A program made the position numbers and the translations under genes. From the NCBI GenBank assembly GCA_014860805.1, contig JACZJB010000236.1:1-38859 (forward strand): a stretch of 38,859 nt of DNA. Reading direction: 5' to 3'. This DNA is from Anaerolineales bacterium (GTDB lineage: Bacteria; Chloroflexota; Anaerolineae; Anaerolineales; Villigracilaceae). Shown here one piece after another: positions 7,169 to 15,785 of this stretch. How positions within the stretch are numbered: position 1 is the stretch's first letter; each line of letters begins with the position of its first letter. The notes beneath the pieces are model-generated. The model had not been told where the DNA came from. It did no database searches and was given only the letters and a program-made list of their open reading frames with translations.

Positions 7169-8953
7169 ATGGCGTTTTATCGTTCTCATGTTTTAGTGTG
7201 TGTTGACCCGCAGTGCCTTGCAAAAGGCGCTCATGAAATTGTCGATGCATTGCAGGATGAATTTGTTGCACAAGGGTTGATCGACGAAATCCAGGTACTG
7301 GAAACTTCCCGCATCGGCGGCTGCAGTGACGGCCCGGAGATGATGGTATATCCCGAGGGTGTTCACTATCACGGCATGACCACAGATGACGTCCCGTTTT
7401 TGGTAGAAGAGCATTTCCTAAAAGGCCGCATTGTGGAGCGCTTCCGCGAAGTGGTCAAACCAGTGATTGACGAGGAACTCGGTCCATTGCGCCCAAAGGA
7501 AGTACGCGTTGTTTTACGCAACTGCGGCGAGATTGACCCAAACAATATTGAAGATTATCTTGCGGCCGATGGTTATCAGGCGCTCGGCAAAGCTTTGTTT
7601 GAAATGACCCCTGAAAAAGTGATTGACGAAGTTGTCAGCTCAGGTTTGCGCGGACGAGGCGGCGCCGGCTTCCCTGCCGGCAAAAAATGGGCGATCACCC
7701 GGCAAGTTGAAGACAACCCGAAATACATGATCTGCAATGCCGATGAAGGCGACCCCGGTGCGTTCATGAATCGACGCGTGCTTGAAGGAGATCCGCATTC
7801 TGTGATCGAAGGCATGATCATTGGCGGGTATGCCGTCGGCGCGAGCTATGGATACATTTATTGCCGCGCTGAGTACCCTGTTGCCGTGGAAACTCTCAAT
7901 ATTGCCATCAAACAGGCGCGTGAATTTGGCTTCCTTGGAAACAATATCCTCGGTACTGATTTCAATTTTGACCTTGAAGTACGCGTCGGCGCGGGCGCAT
8001 TCGTATGCGGCGAAGAGACTGCTTTAATGGCTTCCATTATGGGTAAGCGCGGCGAGCCTACTCCACGTCCGCCGTTTCCATCAGTGAGAGGCGTGTGGGG
8101 CAAACCCAGCAATAACAATAACGTTGAGACCTATTCCAACGTACCGCAGATCATTTTGAAAGGCGCTCCCTGGTACGCCAGCATGGGAACGGAGCGATCC
8201 AAAGGCACAAAGACTTTTGCCGTCGGCGGGAATGTTGTCAAGCCAGGTTTGATCGAAGTGCCAATGGGAATTTCGCTGAGAGAAATCATCTTTGAAGTAG
8301 CCGGCGGAATCAAAGACGGCAAGAAATTCAAAGCTGTACAAACGGGCGGACCCATGGGCGGTTGTCTCACTGAACAGCACCTTGACCTGCCTCTTGATTA
8401 CGAAGCATTAACTCAAGCTGGTTCGATGATGGGTTCTGGTGGTCTCGTGGTAATGGATGAAGCCTCCTGCATGGTGGATATCGCCCGCTTCTTCATGGAC
8501 TTTACGCAGGCTGAGTCGTGCGGAAAGTGCACCCCCTGCCGTGTGGGTACGCGCCGAATCCTTGAACTCCTGCAAAAAATCTGCGACGGAAAAGGTCAAG
8601 ACGGTGATATAGAAAAGTTGGAAAACCTATGCCACGAAGTTGCTCGCAATAGTCTTTGCGGGCTTGGTCAAGGCGCGCCAACTCCTGTACTGAGCACACT
8701 CAAACATTTCCGTCATGAATATGAAGCGCATATTTACGAAAAACGCTGTCCTGCAAAAGTCTGCCGCCCATTGATCCGCTACGAAATTCAGGCTCCGACT
8801 TGTACAGGCTGCACCGTCTGCGCAAGAAACTGCCCCGTGGAAGCGATCAGCGGCGAGCGACGTCAGGCGCATCACATCGACGCCGAAACCTGCATCCGCT
8901 GCGGAATCTGTATGCAAGTCTGTAACTTCAACGCCATTGCCGTGGAATCTTAA
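7169..8953 (+). CDS. hndC: NuoF/HndC/HydB-type flavin subunit with C-terminal 2[4Fe-4S] ferredoxin domain (module A)
   Basis: 594 residues in four parts. An N-terminal thioredoxin-like domain (1-95) keeps Cys11, Cys16 and Cys52, but the fourth ligand position is Arg48. The FMN/NAD(H) domain has GLRGRGGAGFPAG and CNADEGDPGAFM, the latter being the HydB/HndC form. An SLBB domain precedes the N3-type [4Fe-4S] site (Cys451, Cys454, Cys457, Cys497). The C-terminal ferredoxin domain has two CxxCxxCxxxC motifs (Cys545-555 and Cys575-585). In bifurcating HydABC enzymes the corresponding HydB holds the flavin where electrons split between NAD and ferredoxin, and its C-terminal domain passes electrons to ferredoxin. 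This is the reason to suspect ferredoxin coupling here. Confidence 0.92.
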   Translation: MAFYRSHVLVCVDPQCLAKGAHEIVDALQDEFVAQGLIDEIQVLETSRIGGCSDGPEMMVYPEGVHYHGMTTDDVPFLVEEHFLKGRIVERFREVVKPVIDEELGPLRPKEVRVVLRNCGEIDPNNIEDYLAADGYQALGKALFEMTPEKVIDEVVSSGLRGRGGAGFPAGKKWAITRQVEDNPKYMICNADEGDPGAFMNRRVLEGDPHSVIEGMIIGGYAVGASYGYIYCRAEYPVAVETLNIAIKQAREFGFLGNNILGTDFNFDLEVRVGAGAFVCGEETALMASIMGKRGEPTPRPPFPSVRGVWGKPSNNNNVETYSNVPQIILKGAPWYASMGTERSKGTKTFAVGGNVVKPGLIEVPMGISLREIIFEVAGGIKDGKKFKAVQTGGPMGGCLTEQHLDLPLDYEALTQAGSMMGSGGLVVMDEASCMVDIARFFMDFTQAESCGKCTPCRVGTRRILELLQKICDGKGQDGDIEKLENLCHEVARNSLCGLGQGAPTPVLSTLKHFRHEYEAHIYEKRCPAKVCRPLIRYEIQAPTCTGCTVCARNCPVEAISGERRQAHHIDAETCIRCGICMQVCNFNAIAVES

Positions 8954-8998
8954 TCACATCTGTGCATGGCTTAAAAAAAATACGTGATCGGAGAATAA

Positions 8999-9496
8999 AT
9001 GACAGTTCAAACAATTGACCATGATGTTGTCTCAGTAGTCCAGGCTGCAATCGAAAAACATGGCAAGAATCGTGATGCAATGATCCCGGTCCTCAGTGAA
9101 ATCAACCGTGTGTTCGGATATGTTCCCAGAGAGGCGATTCAGGAAGTACGCAAGCAACTCCATGACCCCGCCAGGCAGGTTCATATCGCTGAAAGCCAAC
9201 TATACTCGTTGACCAGTTTTTACGACATGCTCTCCACCAAACCTCGCGGAAGGCATGTTATCAAGTTTTGCGAAAACGCCCCATGCCACGTAGTTGGCGG
9301 CAAGGCCATTTGGGATGGGTTGAGAGAAAAACTCAGTCTGGAAAACGGCGAAACCACACCAGACAACAAATGGACTTTGGTCACCACATCCTGCCTGGGC
9401 CTGTGCAGCGTAGGGCCAGTCCTGCTTATTGACGATGATATGTATGGCAACGTCACGCCTGAACAAATCTCTGAAATTTTGGAACATTACGAGTAG
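8999..9496 (+). CDS. hoxE: NuoE/HoxE-type [2Fe-2S] subunit (module B)
   Basis: 165 residues, a second NuoE-family protein. All four ligands are kept: FCENAPC (Cys91, Cys96) and SCLGLCS (Cys132, Cys136). The fold hallmarks QLYSLTSFYDMLS and KPRGRHVIKFC are present. It is clearly diverged from the copy at 5685, for example in a shorter C-terminus and LLIDDDMYGNV in place of VVVDEEVQGKL. It lies 9 bp before the HoxF-like gene and begins the order E-F-(G/U)-Y-H, as in cyanobacterial hoxEFUYH. In those enzymes HoxE helps electron exchange of the diaphorase. The ATG follows GGAG at a spacing of 7 bp. Confidence 0.9.
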   Translation: MTVQTIDHDVVSVVQAAIEKHGKNRDAMIPVLSEINRVFGYVPREAIQEVRKQLHDPARQVHIAESQLYSLTSFYDMLSTKPRGRHVIKFCENAPCHVVGGKAIWDGLREKLSLENGETTPDNKWTLVTTSCLGLCSVGPVLLIDDDMYGNVTPEQISEILEHYE

Positions 9497-9505
9497 GAGC
9501 CGATC

Positions 9506-11146
9506 ATGATCAAAAAACGTGCAATGGTACTGGTCTCCAACGATCCTGAAAGCATCCGCCTGGGCGCAAATGAGATCGTGCAGCACCTAAATGAAGCCCT
9601 CGTCACATACGGCATACAGGATGAAGTGGATGTCTCCACTGTTTCAGATGTGAATCACTCCAATATTCTTCCATTGGTCGTCGTCTATCCCGAAGCAGTG
9701 GTCTATGGCCCTGTCAAAGCCTCGGATGTGCGCTATTTGGTGGAAGAACATCTATACAAGGGACGTGTTGTCGATGACCTGCTTGCGCCACCCAAAATGT
9801 TGACTGGGCAGATCGGCTGGCTCCGTGGACATAAAGGCTACAATCCTGCCGAGCATCGCATCGTACTGGAACGTGCAGGCCGCATCGACCCTGAAAATAT
9901 CGAAGAATATATCACGGCAAACGGGTACGAAGCCCTTGGAAAAGTATTGAGCGAAATGACACCTGAAAGTGTCATAGAAGTCGTTGAAAAATCAGGGCTG
10001 CAAGGACGCGGCGGCGCGGGTTTCCCTACCGGCCGCAAATGGAAGTTCGTCCGCGCCGCTCAGGGTAGTAAAAAGTATATCGTCTGCAACGCAGATGAGA
10101 GCGAGCCCGGAACGTTCAAAGACCGCATCGTGCTCGAAGGTGACCCGCATGTCATCATCGAATCAATGGCAATTGCCGCGTATGCGATCGGCGCGGATGA
10201 AGGTTACATTTATATTCGCGGTGAATATGGCCTTGCATATCGCCGCCTTGAAAAAGCCATTCTTCAAGCCAGAGAATTTGGTTTCCTCGGGAAAAATATC
10301 TTTGGGACAGAGTTCAACTTTGATATTCATATCCACGCTGGCGCTGGCGCGTATGTCTGCGGTGAAGAGACAGCGTTGCTTGAATCTCTGGAAGGCAAAC
10401 GCGGCGAACCACGTTCGAGACCTCCCTACCCCGTCACTAAAGGCTTGTGGAACAAACCGACGTCCGTTAACAATGTAGAGACTCTTGCAAACATTCCCGC
10501 GATCGTCAGAAACGGCGCAGAGTGGTACCGCTCGATTGGCACACCCTCCAGCCCCGGCACAAAAGTGTACACGATCATGGGCAACGTCAATTTCAGCGGT
10601 GTGATCGAAGTGCCGATGGGTGTTACTCTGCGTGAGGTCATCAACATCTATGCAAAAGGAATGAAACCTGGCAGCACGCTCAAACTTGCACAGACGGGTG
10701 GAAGCAGCGGCTCGATCATTCCTGCGGTGCTGCAAGACACTCCCATGGATTTCGAGTCCTTCCGCAAAGCAGGCGTTTCGCTCGGCTCGGGCGCATTGTT
10801 GATCTGCGACCAGAACACATGCATCGTGGACCTCGTCAAAGTCCTTTTGCAATTCTTCCGCTTCGAATCATGCGGAAAATGCACACCCTGTCGTGTCGGC
10901 ACCCAGCGTTCTTATGAAATCGTGGATCGCATTTCAAAGGGACAGGGAAAACTGGAAGAATTGGATACGCTTTTGGAGTTGGCTGCAGAAATGGAACGCG
11001 CTTCCAACTGCGGCCTCGGGCAGACTGCCACAGTCCCGATCCGCGACATGCTCAAGCATTTCCGCACGGAAGTGGAAGCGCACATTCGCTCCGGCAGCTG
11101 TCCCACAGGCATCTGTGAGATGGCGCAAGAAGTTGAAAAAGTCTAA
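9506..11146 (+). CDS. hoxF: NuoF/HoxF-type flavin subunit without ferredoxin domain (module B)
   Basis: 546 residues. The FMN/NAD(H) domain is intact (GLQGRGGAGFPTG, then CNADESEPGTFKDR, the form seen in complex I NuoF and HoxF), as are the SLBB region and the N3-type cluster ligands Cys456, Cys459, Cys462 and Cys502. The N-terminal thioredoxin-like domain (1-95) is kept in sequence pattern but has lost every cluster cysteine: VLVSNDPES stands where the 7169 protein has VLVCVDPQC, and no Cys occurs before VVVYPE. The C-terminal ferredoxin domain is absent; the protein ends soon after SCPTGIC. It should reduce NAD(P) or oxidise NAD(P)H and pass electrons via the NuoG-like subunit. Differences from the first copy suggest a different acceptor or purely structural role for the N-domain. 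Confidence 0.92.
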   Translation: MIKKRAMVLVSNDPESIRLGANEIVQHLNEALVTYGIQDEVDVSTVSDVNHSNILPLVVVYPEAVVYGPVKASDVRYLVEEHLYKGRVVDDLLAPPKMLTGQIGWLRGHKGYNPAEHRIVLERAGRIDPENIEEYITANGYEALGKVLSEMTPESVIEVVEKSGLQGRGGAGFPTGRKWKFVRAAQGSKKYIVCNADESEPGTFKDRIVLEGDPHVIIESMAIAAYAIGADEGYIYIRGEYGLAYRRLEKAILQAREFGFLGKNIFGTEFNFDIHIHAGAGAYVCGEETALLESLEGKRGEPRSRPPYPVTKGLWNKPTSVNNVETLANIPAIVRNGAEWYRSIGTPSSPGTKVYTIMGNVNFSGVIEVPMGVTLREVINIYAKGMKPGSTLKLAQTGGSSGSIIPAVLQDTPMDFESFRKAGVSLGSGALLICDQNTCIVDLVKVLLQFFRFESCGKCTPCRVGTQRSYEIVDRISKGQGKLEELDTLLELAAEMERASNCGLGQTATVPIRDMLKHFRTEVEAHIRSGSCPTGICEMAQEVEKV

Positions 11147-11202
11147 TCAATTAATTTACAAGTCAAACTAGTTGAGATCAAAACTTCAACACAGAGGTAT
11201 GT

Positions 11203-13182
11203 ATGGTGAAAATAACGATTAACGAAAAACAGATCGAAGTCCCCGAAGGAACAACGGTCTTACGTGCCGCAGACATGGCGGGGATCCACATCCCAAGGCT
11301 TTGCGATCACAAGGAACTCACACCCTATGGCGGCTGCCGCCTGTGCATTGTGGATGTGGAAGGCGCACGGGTGCCGATGGCTTCCTGCACGCTGCCTGTG
11401 AATAACGGAATGGTTGTTCACACAGAGACGGAAGCGATCAAGAAGTCGCGTGAATTCATTCTCTCCATGCTCTTCAGCGAGCGCAACCACTTCTGCCCCT
11501 TCTGTCAGGTCAGCGGCGGCGATTGCGAATTACAGAATGCCGCCTATCACGAAGAAATGACCCACTGGCCCATTCAACCAGGCTGGAGCGATTTCAAAGT
11601 AGATACGACCCATCCATACTTCGTCCTGGATAACAACCGCTGCATTCTCTGCCGACGCTGCGTACGCGCCTGCGGTGAAATGGTGGGCAATTTCACACTT
11701 TCCGTTGCAGAACGCGGCGCCGCCGGCATCATCGTTGCGGACACTGATGTTCCTTTGGGCGAAAGTACTTGTATCAAATGCGGTACCTGTGTGCAGGTTT
11801 GCCCCACAGGCGCCCTGATCGACCGCGTGAGCGCCTATCAGGGACACGACGAAAGCCTCGAAGAGATCAAATCGATCTGCGCTGGCTGTTCCGTTGGCTG
11901 CGCCACCAAGATCATGGTTCGCAACAACCGCATCGTCCGCATCGAAGGCGACTGGGATGGCGCTGTCAATCACGGTTTGCTTTGCGAACATGGACGCTAC
12001 GACCCCGTCACTGAATCCCGCAAACGAATCACCGCTCCGCACATGCGCAAGAACGGCAAACTTGAACCCGTCTCCTGGGATGAAGCCATGAGCGCCGTAG
12101 CGAACAAATTAATGGAAGACAAAAGCGGCATTGCAGCCATTGCATCCACAAGATTGCCGGCCGAAACTCTTACCGCGTTCAAAGAATTATTCGTGGAAAA
12201 ATTCCAAAGCAAACTTGTCACCAGCACCGAAGAAGGCGTACCCACCGAAGCTGTCACCCGCTTTGCTCAAAAGAATGAAGCCTTCGAAGGAAAGCTCGAT
12301 GTCCTGCGCAACGCCGACACCGTCATGTGCATTGGCGCGAACATTCACCGCAGTCACATGGTAGCTGGCTTCACGTTCAAACGTAACTTGTCCAAAGGCA
12401 CACGCTTGATCACAATCGACCCCGAAACCAGTGACCTGGATTACATGGCAAACATCGCACTGAAGACTCAGCCTGGCTCAGACCTCGCGCTCATTCGAGG
12501 ACTGCAAGCTGTCATCGTGCAAGAGAACTTGGGACGCGCGCCTCTTTCCCTGCCCAACGCAGGCCAGCTCATCGAAAAAGCTGTCAGCGCCGCTGGTGTT
12601 TCTCTCGAAGAACTCAAGCAAACAGCGGAGTTATTGGCGCGTTCCATCTCGCCAGTGATCCTGTTTGGAAAAGGCATCACTGCCCAACGCGACGAGACCC
12701 TCGTCGAAGAGTTACACCGCCTGGCTGTTTTGGTCGGCGCAGTGGATAGTGAACGCCGCGGCTTGATCTCCATCAAGGGAGAATCCAACAGCCTAACCGC
12801 CACGTTGCTTGGTATGGACAAAGCCTTCGACCTGAACGGACAAAAAGTGGTTTATGCCGCAGTGGGAGATGATTATGTTTCAAAGTCTCTGGTGGAGCGG
12901 GTTTCCAAAGCGCCATATCTTGTGGTGCAGGCTTCCTACGAATCCAAACTGACCGAAGAAGCGGACATCATTTTGCCCGTTACGATCTGGGCTGAACAGG
13001 AAGGTCACTACATCAATTTGGATGGACGCACGCAAATGGCACACAAATCCCTCACTCCGCCCGAGACGGTGCGCGAGAACATCGCAGTTTTGAACGAAAT
13101 TGCACTGCGCACGAACGTGACCATAAAATCCGATTGGCAAAAAGCCATTCTGGCGCGCAAATCAAGCGTTGCGTTGAATTAA
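11203..13182 (+). CDS. NuoG-like iron-sulfur subunit (in place of HoxU/HydA)
   Basis: 659 residues, the electron wire between diaphorases and hydrogenase dimer. Clusters in order: plant-type [2Fe-2S] (Cys34, 45, 48, 62); His-Cys [4Fe-4S] (His96, Cys98, 101, 108); two ferredoxin clusters (Cys147-157 and Cys190-200); and a molybdopterin-oxidoreductase-type [4Fe-4S] (Cys226, 229, 233, 261), equivalent to N7. From about 275 a degenerate molybdopterin-binding region follows, with no Sec/Cys active-site motif, so Mo catalysis is not expected. HoxU of standard Hox enzymes is only about 240 residues, and [FeFe] HydA would carry an H-cluster; neither applies. The length and make-up resemble NuoG or the HydA of [NiFe] HydABCSL-type enzymes. 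The gene sits directly before hoxY. Confidence 0.88.
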   Translation: MVKITINEKQIEVPEGTTVLRAADMAGIHIPRLCDHKELTPYGGCRLCIVDVEGARVPMASCTLPVNNGMVVHTETEAIKKSREFILSMLFSERNHFCPFCQVSGGDCELQNAAYHEEMTHWPIQPGWSDFKVDTTHPYFVLDNNRCILCRRCVRACGEMVGNFTLSVAERGAAGIIVADTDVPLGESTCIKCGTCVQVCPTGALIDRVSAYQGHDESLEEIKSICAGCSVGCATKIMVRNNRIVRIEGDWDGAVNHGLLCEHGRYDPVTESRKRITAPHMRKNGKLEPVSWDEAMSAVANKLMEDKSGIAAIASTRLPAETLTAFKELFVEKFQSKLVTSTEEGVPTEAVTRFAQKNEAFEGKLDVLRNADTVMCIGANIHRSHMVAGFTFKRNLSKGTRLITIDPETSDLDYMANIALKTQPGSDLALIRGLQAVIVQENLGRAPLSLPNAGQLIEKAVSAAGVSLEELKQTAELLARSISPVILFGKGITAQRDETLVEELHRLAVLVGAVDSERRGLISIKGESNSLTATLLGMDKAFDLNGQKVVYAAVGDDYVSKSLVERVSKAPYLVVQASYESKLTEEADIILPVTIWAEQEGHYINLDGRTQMAHKSLTPPETVRENIAVLNEIALRTNVTIKSDWQKAILARKSSVALN

Positions 13183-13201
13183 AGGACAAAGAGAGTATCT
13201 C

Positions 13202-13744
13202 ATGAACAAACCAAAAATTGCTTCTGACTGGATGTGCGGCTGCGCAGGCTGTCACATGTCCCTGCTCGATATGGACGAACGCATCTTAAAGATCATCGAA
13301 CTTGTCAATCTGCGCGCCACACCCATCACGGATCTGAAAGAGCCTGATGAAAGCGGTGTGGATGTTGGCGTATTGGAAGGCGGTATTAACAACACTGCGA
13401 ACGAAGAAGTAGCGCACAAAATGCGCCAGCGCTCCAAGATCCTTGTGGCATTGGGCGATTGTGCCGTATTTGGCGGCGTGCCTGCCATGCGCAACCTCTG
13501 CGGCGTGGAGGCTGCTCTTCGCCGTGCTTACGTGGAAGCTGAGAGCAACGAACCCGGCAGCCAGATTCCCAACGACCCCGAACTGGCAACCATGACCAAG
13601 ACTCGCGCCATCCACGAAGTTGTTCCTGTGGATTACAGCGTCCCGGGCTGCCCGCCTGATGCAGATGTCATCTTCTATGTTCTTTCCGAATTGGCCCAGG
13701 GACGAAAGCCTGAATTGAAAGATGAACTACTGCATTGGCACTAG
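13202..13744 (+). CDS. hoxY: [NiFe] hydrogenase small subunit HoxY
   Basis: 180 residues, the short form of the small subunit that carries only the proximal [4Fe-4S] cluster. Ligands visible: CGCAGCH with Cys14 and Cys17, LGDCAVFGG with Cys87, and VPGCPPDAD with Cys150. There is no Tat signal and no medial or distal cluster domain, so the enzyme is cytoplasmic. This is characteristic of group 3d (NAD-linked, bidirectional) hydrogenases. It passes electrons from the Ni-Fe site in HoxH to the NuoG-like subunit. It starts 19 bp after that gene and ends 12 bp before hoxH. Confidence 0.94.
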   Translation: MNKPKIASDWMCGCAGCHMSLLDMDERILKIIELVNLRATPITDLKEPDESGVDVGVLEGGINNTANEEVAHKMRQRSKILVALGDCAVFGGVPAMRNLCGVEAALRRAYVEAESNEPGSQIPNDPELATMTKTRAIHEVVPVDYSVPGCPPDADVIFYVLSELAQGRKPELKDELLHWH

Positions 13745-13756
13745 GAGATTTTACAA

Positions 13757-15184
13757 ATGACCACACAAAAAATAACCATTGAACCCGTTACCCGTATCGA
13801 AGGCCACGCAAAAGTTACCATCCACATGAAGGAAGACAATACCGTTGACCATGCCTACATGCACGTCAACGAGTTTCGCGGGTTTGAAAAATTCTGCGAA
13901 GGCCGCCTCTATTTTGAAATGCCGCAGATCACTCCGCGCATTTGCGGAATCTGCCCCGTCAGTCATCACCTCGCCGCCGCCAAAGCTGGTGACGCGCTCA
14001 CAGGTCAAACACCGCCCCGCCCTGCAAATCTTCTGCGCGAACTTATGCACATGGGACAGATCATCCAAAGCCACGGAATGCATTTCTTCGAACTTGCTGG
14101 CCCAGACCTGTTGCTTGGCTTCGACGCCTCACCTGAGATTCGAAGTGTGGTCGGCCTGATCGGCGCAAATCCAGAATTGACGGTTAAAGCCGTGCAGCTT
14201 CGCAAATTCGGTCAGGAGATCATCAAAGCTCTCGGCGGGCGCAAACTTCACCCGGTTTTCGCCGTGCCGGGCGGTGTCAACAAAGCCCTTACCCTTACAG
14301 AACGCGACGGCATGCTAACGGGTGTGGATCAAGCAATCGCAACCCTTCAACTCGGTCTTCAGATCATGAAAGATTGGGCTCAAAAGAACATGGAAGATAT
14401 CAACAAATTTGCCGTGTTCCCCACTGGTTATTTTGGATTGACCACCCCGCAAAACGGGCTGGAACTTTACGACGGTGACATCCGCCTCATCAACCGTGAA
14501 GGCGTGGAAATGGAACGCTTCCAGGCTGCAAATTATCTGGATGTCATTCAGGAACATGTCGAACCTTGGTCTTATCTGAAATTCCCCTTCTACAAAAAGA
14601 TGGGATACCCTGATGGAGTGTACCGCGTCGGTCCCCTCGGACGCTTGAATCTGGCCGAAAAAATTGATACTCCGCTGGCAAATGACGAGCTTAAGATCTT
14701 CAAAAGTCTAAATAACGGCAAGCCCGTTGAAAACACCTTGTACTATCACTACGCCCGCCTAATTGAAGCCCTCTATGCTGTTGAACGCGCGCGCATCTTA
14801 TGCGAGGACCCCGACATTCTCAGCACCGACATCCTCAACACCCGCAAGAATTACACAGGGCATGGCGTAGGTGTTCTCGAAGCTCCGCGCGGCACGCTCA
14901 TCCATGATTACACAGCAGATGAAAACGGCAAGCTGCTCAAAGTAAACCTGATCGTCTCCACAGGCCACAACAATTGGGCTATGACCCACGCTGTGGACAG
15001 TGTCGCCAAAACGTATGTAAAAGGACCAGACGTCCAGGAAGGAATGCTGAATCGCGTAGAAGCAGCTATCCGCGCGTATGACCCGTGCCTTTCCTGCTCC
15101 ACTCACGCCGTTGGGCAGATGCCCATTCACGTTGACATTGTCGCCCCGGACGGAACACTGGTCAGAACCCTGAAACGAGACTAG
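13757..15184 (+). CDS. hoxH: [NiFe] hydrogenase large subunit HoxH (group 3d type)
   Basis: 475 residues, with the Ni-Fe(CN)2CO active site. The N-terminus EPVTRIEGHAKVTI is typical. L1 motif RICGICPVSHH carries Cys63 and Cys66; L2 motif DPCLSCSTH carries Cys444 and Cys447. The 25 residues after His450 (AVGQMPIHV to the end) match the C-terminal peptide that the maturation protease removes once nickel is inserted, so the product is made as a precursor. The matching protease gene is at 15786. All four Ni ligands are present, so the enzyme should be active. No hyp genes are in the window; they must lie elsewhere. Good AGGAG site 5' of the ATG. Confidence 0.96.
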   Translation: MTTQKITIEPVTRIEGHAKVTIHMKEDNTVDHAYMHVNEFRGFEKFCEGRLYFEMPQITPRICGICPVSHHLAAAKAGDALTGQTPPRPANLLRELMHMGQIIQSHGMHFFELAGPDLLLGFDASPEIRSVVGLIGANPELTVKAVQLRKFGQEIIKALGGRKLHPVFAVPGGVNKALTLTERDGMLTGVDQAIATLQLGLQIMKDWAQKNMEDINKFAVFPTGYFGLTTPQNGLELYDGDIRLINREGVEMERFQAANYLDVIQEHVEPWSYLKFPFYKKMGYPDGVYRVGPLGRLNLAEKIDTPLANDELKIFKSLNNGKPVENTLYYHYARLIEALYAVERARILCEDPDILSTDILNTRKNYTGHGVGVLEAPRGTLIHDYTADENGKLLKVNLIVSTGHNNWAMTHAVDSVAKTYVKGPDVQEGMLNRVEAAIRAYDPCLSCSTHAVGQMPIHVDIVAPDGTLVRTLKRD

Positions 15185-15269
15185 AATATTTTTACATCAC
15201 ACGAAAACAGCCAAAACTTTAGAGATACCGTCGCTCATCGTTCCTCAAATTTTATCAAAGGAGTCTGAC

Positions 15270-15716
15270 ATGACGACAGTTCGAAAAATAGTTGATGAGA
15301 AAGCCGATATAAAGCTATATACCGTCCCAGCCGATGCAACAGTTTTAACCGCCCTGCAAACTATGGAGGAAGCCAACACGGGCGCAGTGATGGTAACTGA
15401 AAACGAAAAGATCATCGGCATTTTCACAGAACGTGATTATGCACGTCAGGGAGAGGTCAAAGGCAGGCTGGCGAAAGACACCACCGTCCGCGATGTGATG
15501 ACCAGCAAAATGGTTATGATTCGGCCAGAGACCACCCTGCAAGAATGTGCAGAGCTGATGCGGCAATATCGCGTACGGCACCTGCCCGTGCTTGAAAATG
15601 AGCGTGTGATCGGCATGGTGTCCATCCGCAGGCTGGCTGAGGCTATGCTTCAGGAGCAAAAAGGCACGATCGTCGAATTGGAAAATTACATCCTCGGCAC
15701 TGGCTACGGCGAATAA
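15270..15716 (+). CDS. CBS-pair protein (first of two tandem paralogues)
   Basis: 148 residues, made of a single Bateman module. First CBS: MTTVRKIVDEKADIKLYTV, then GAVMVTENEKIIGIFTERDYAR. Second CBS: VRDVMTSKMVMIRPETTLQECAELM, then RVRHLPVLENERVIGMVSIRRL. It ends in a short tail (ENYILGTGYGE). Such free-standing pairs bind adenine nucleotides or NAD(H) and regulate a partner. It follows hoxH by 85 bp with a strong AAAGGAG site. The paralogue at 16381 has the same length and nearly the same ends. The position on either side of the maturation protease suggests a link with hydrogenase control, but the ligand and partner are unknown. Confidence 0.88.
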   Translation: MTTVRKIVDEKADIKLYTVPADATVLTALQTMEEANTGAVMVTENEKIIGIFTERDYARQGEVKGRLAKDTTVRDVMTSKMVMIRPETTLQECAELMRQYRVRHLPVLENERVIGMVSIRRLAEAMLQEQKGTIVELENYILGTGYGE

Positions 15717-15746
15717 GACATTATCCTTAATTCTTAAAAGGTAAAA

Positions 15747-15771
15747 CTGGAAGGTTTTGTCTGCCTTCCAG
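15747..15771 (+). other. Inverted repeat between CBS gene and hoxW
   Basis: CTGGAAGG and CCTTCCAG form a perfect 8-bp stem with a 9-base loop, 30 bp after the CBS stop and 14 bp before the TTG of the protease gene. There is no T-tract, only AATATTTAG, so it may be an attenuator or an mRNA-stabilising hairpin rather than a full terminator. Confidence 0.45.
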
Positions 15772-15785
15772 AATATTTAGTTAAA

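Noticed and set aside
10163-10852. Long open frame of 229 codons on the minus strand
   Set aside because: It lies wholly inside the HoxF-like gene, whose protein has clear family motifs; the antisense product has no recognisable domain and a composition typical of a shadow frame.
8999-13182. NuoE-NuoF-NuoG read as part of respiratory complex I
   Set aside because: No membrane subunits or NuoB/C/D/I are present, and hoxY and hoxH follow in the same operon, so this is a hydrogenase diaphorase.
11203-13182. Formate dehydrogenase alpha subunit (given FdhD nearby)
   Set aside because: No Sec/Cys catalytic motif or full molybdopterin domain; the context is a HoxYH hydrogenase and a terminator separates fdhD.
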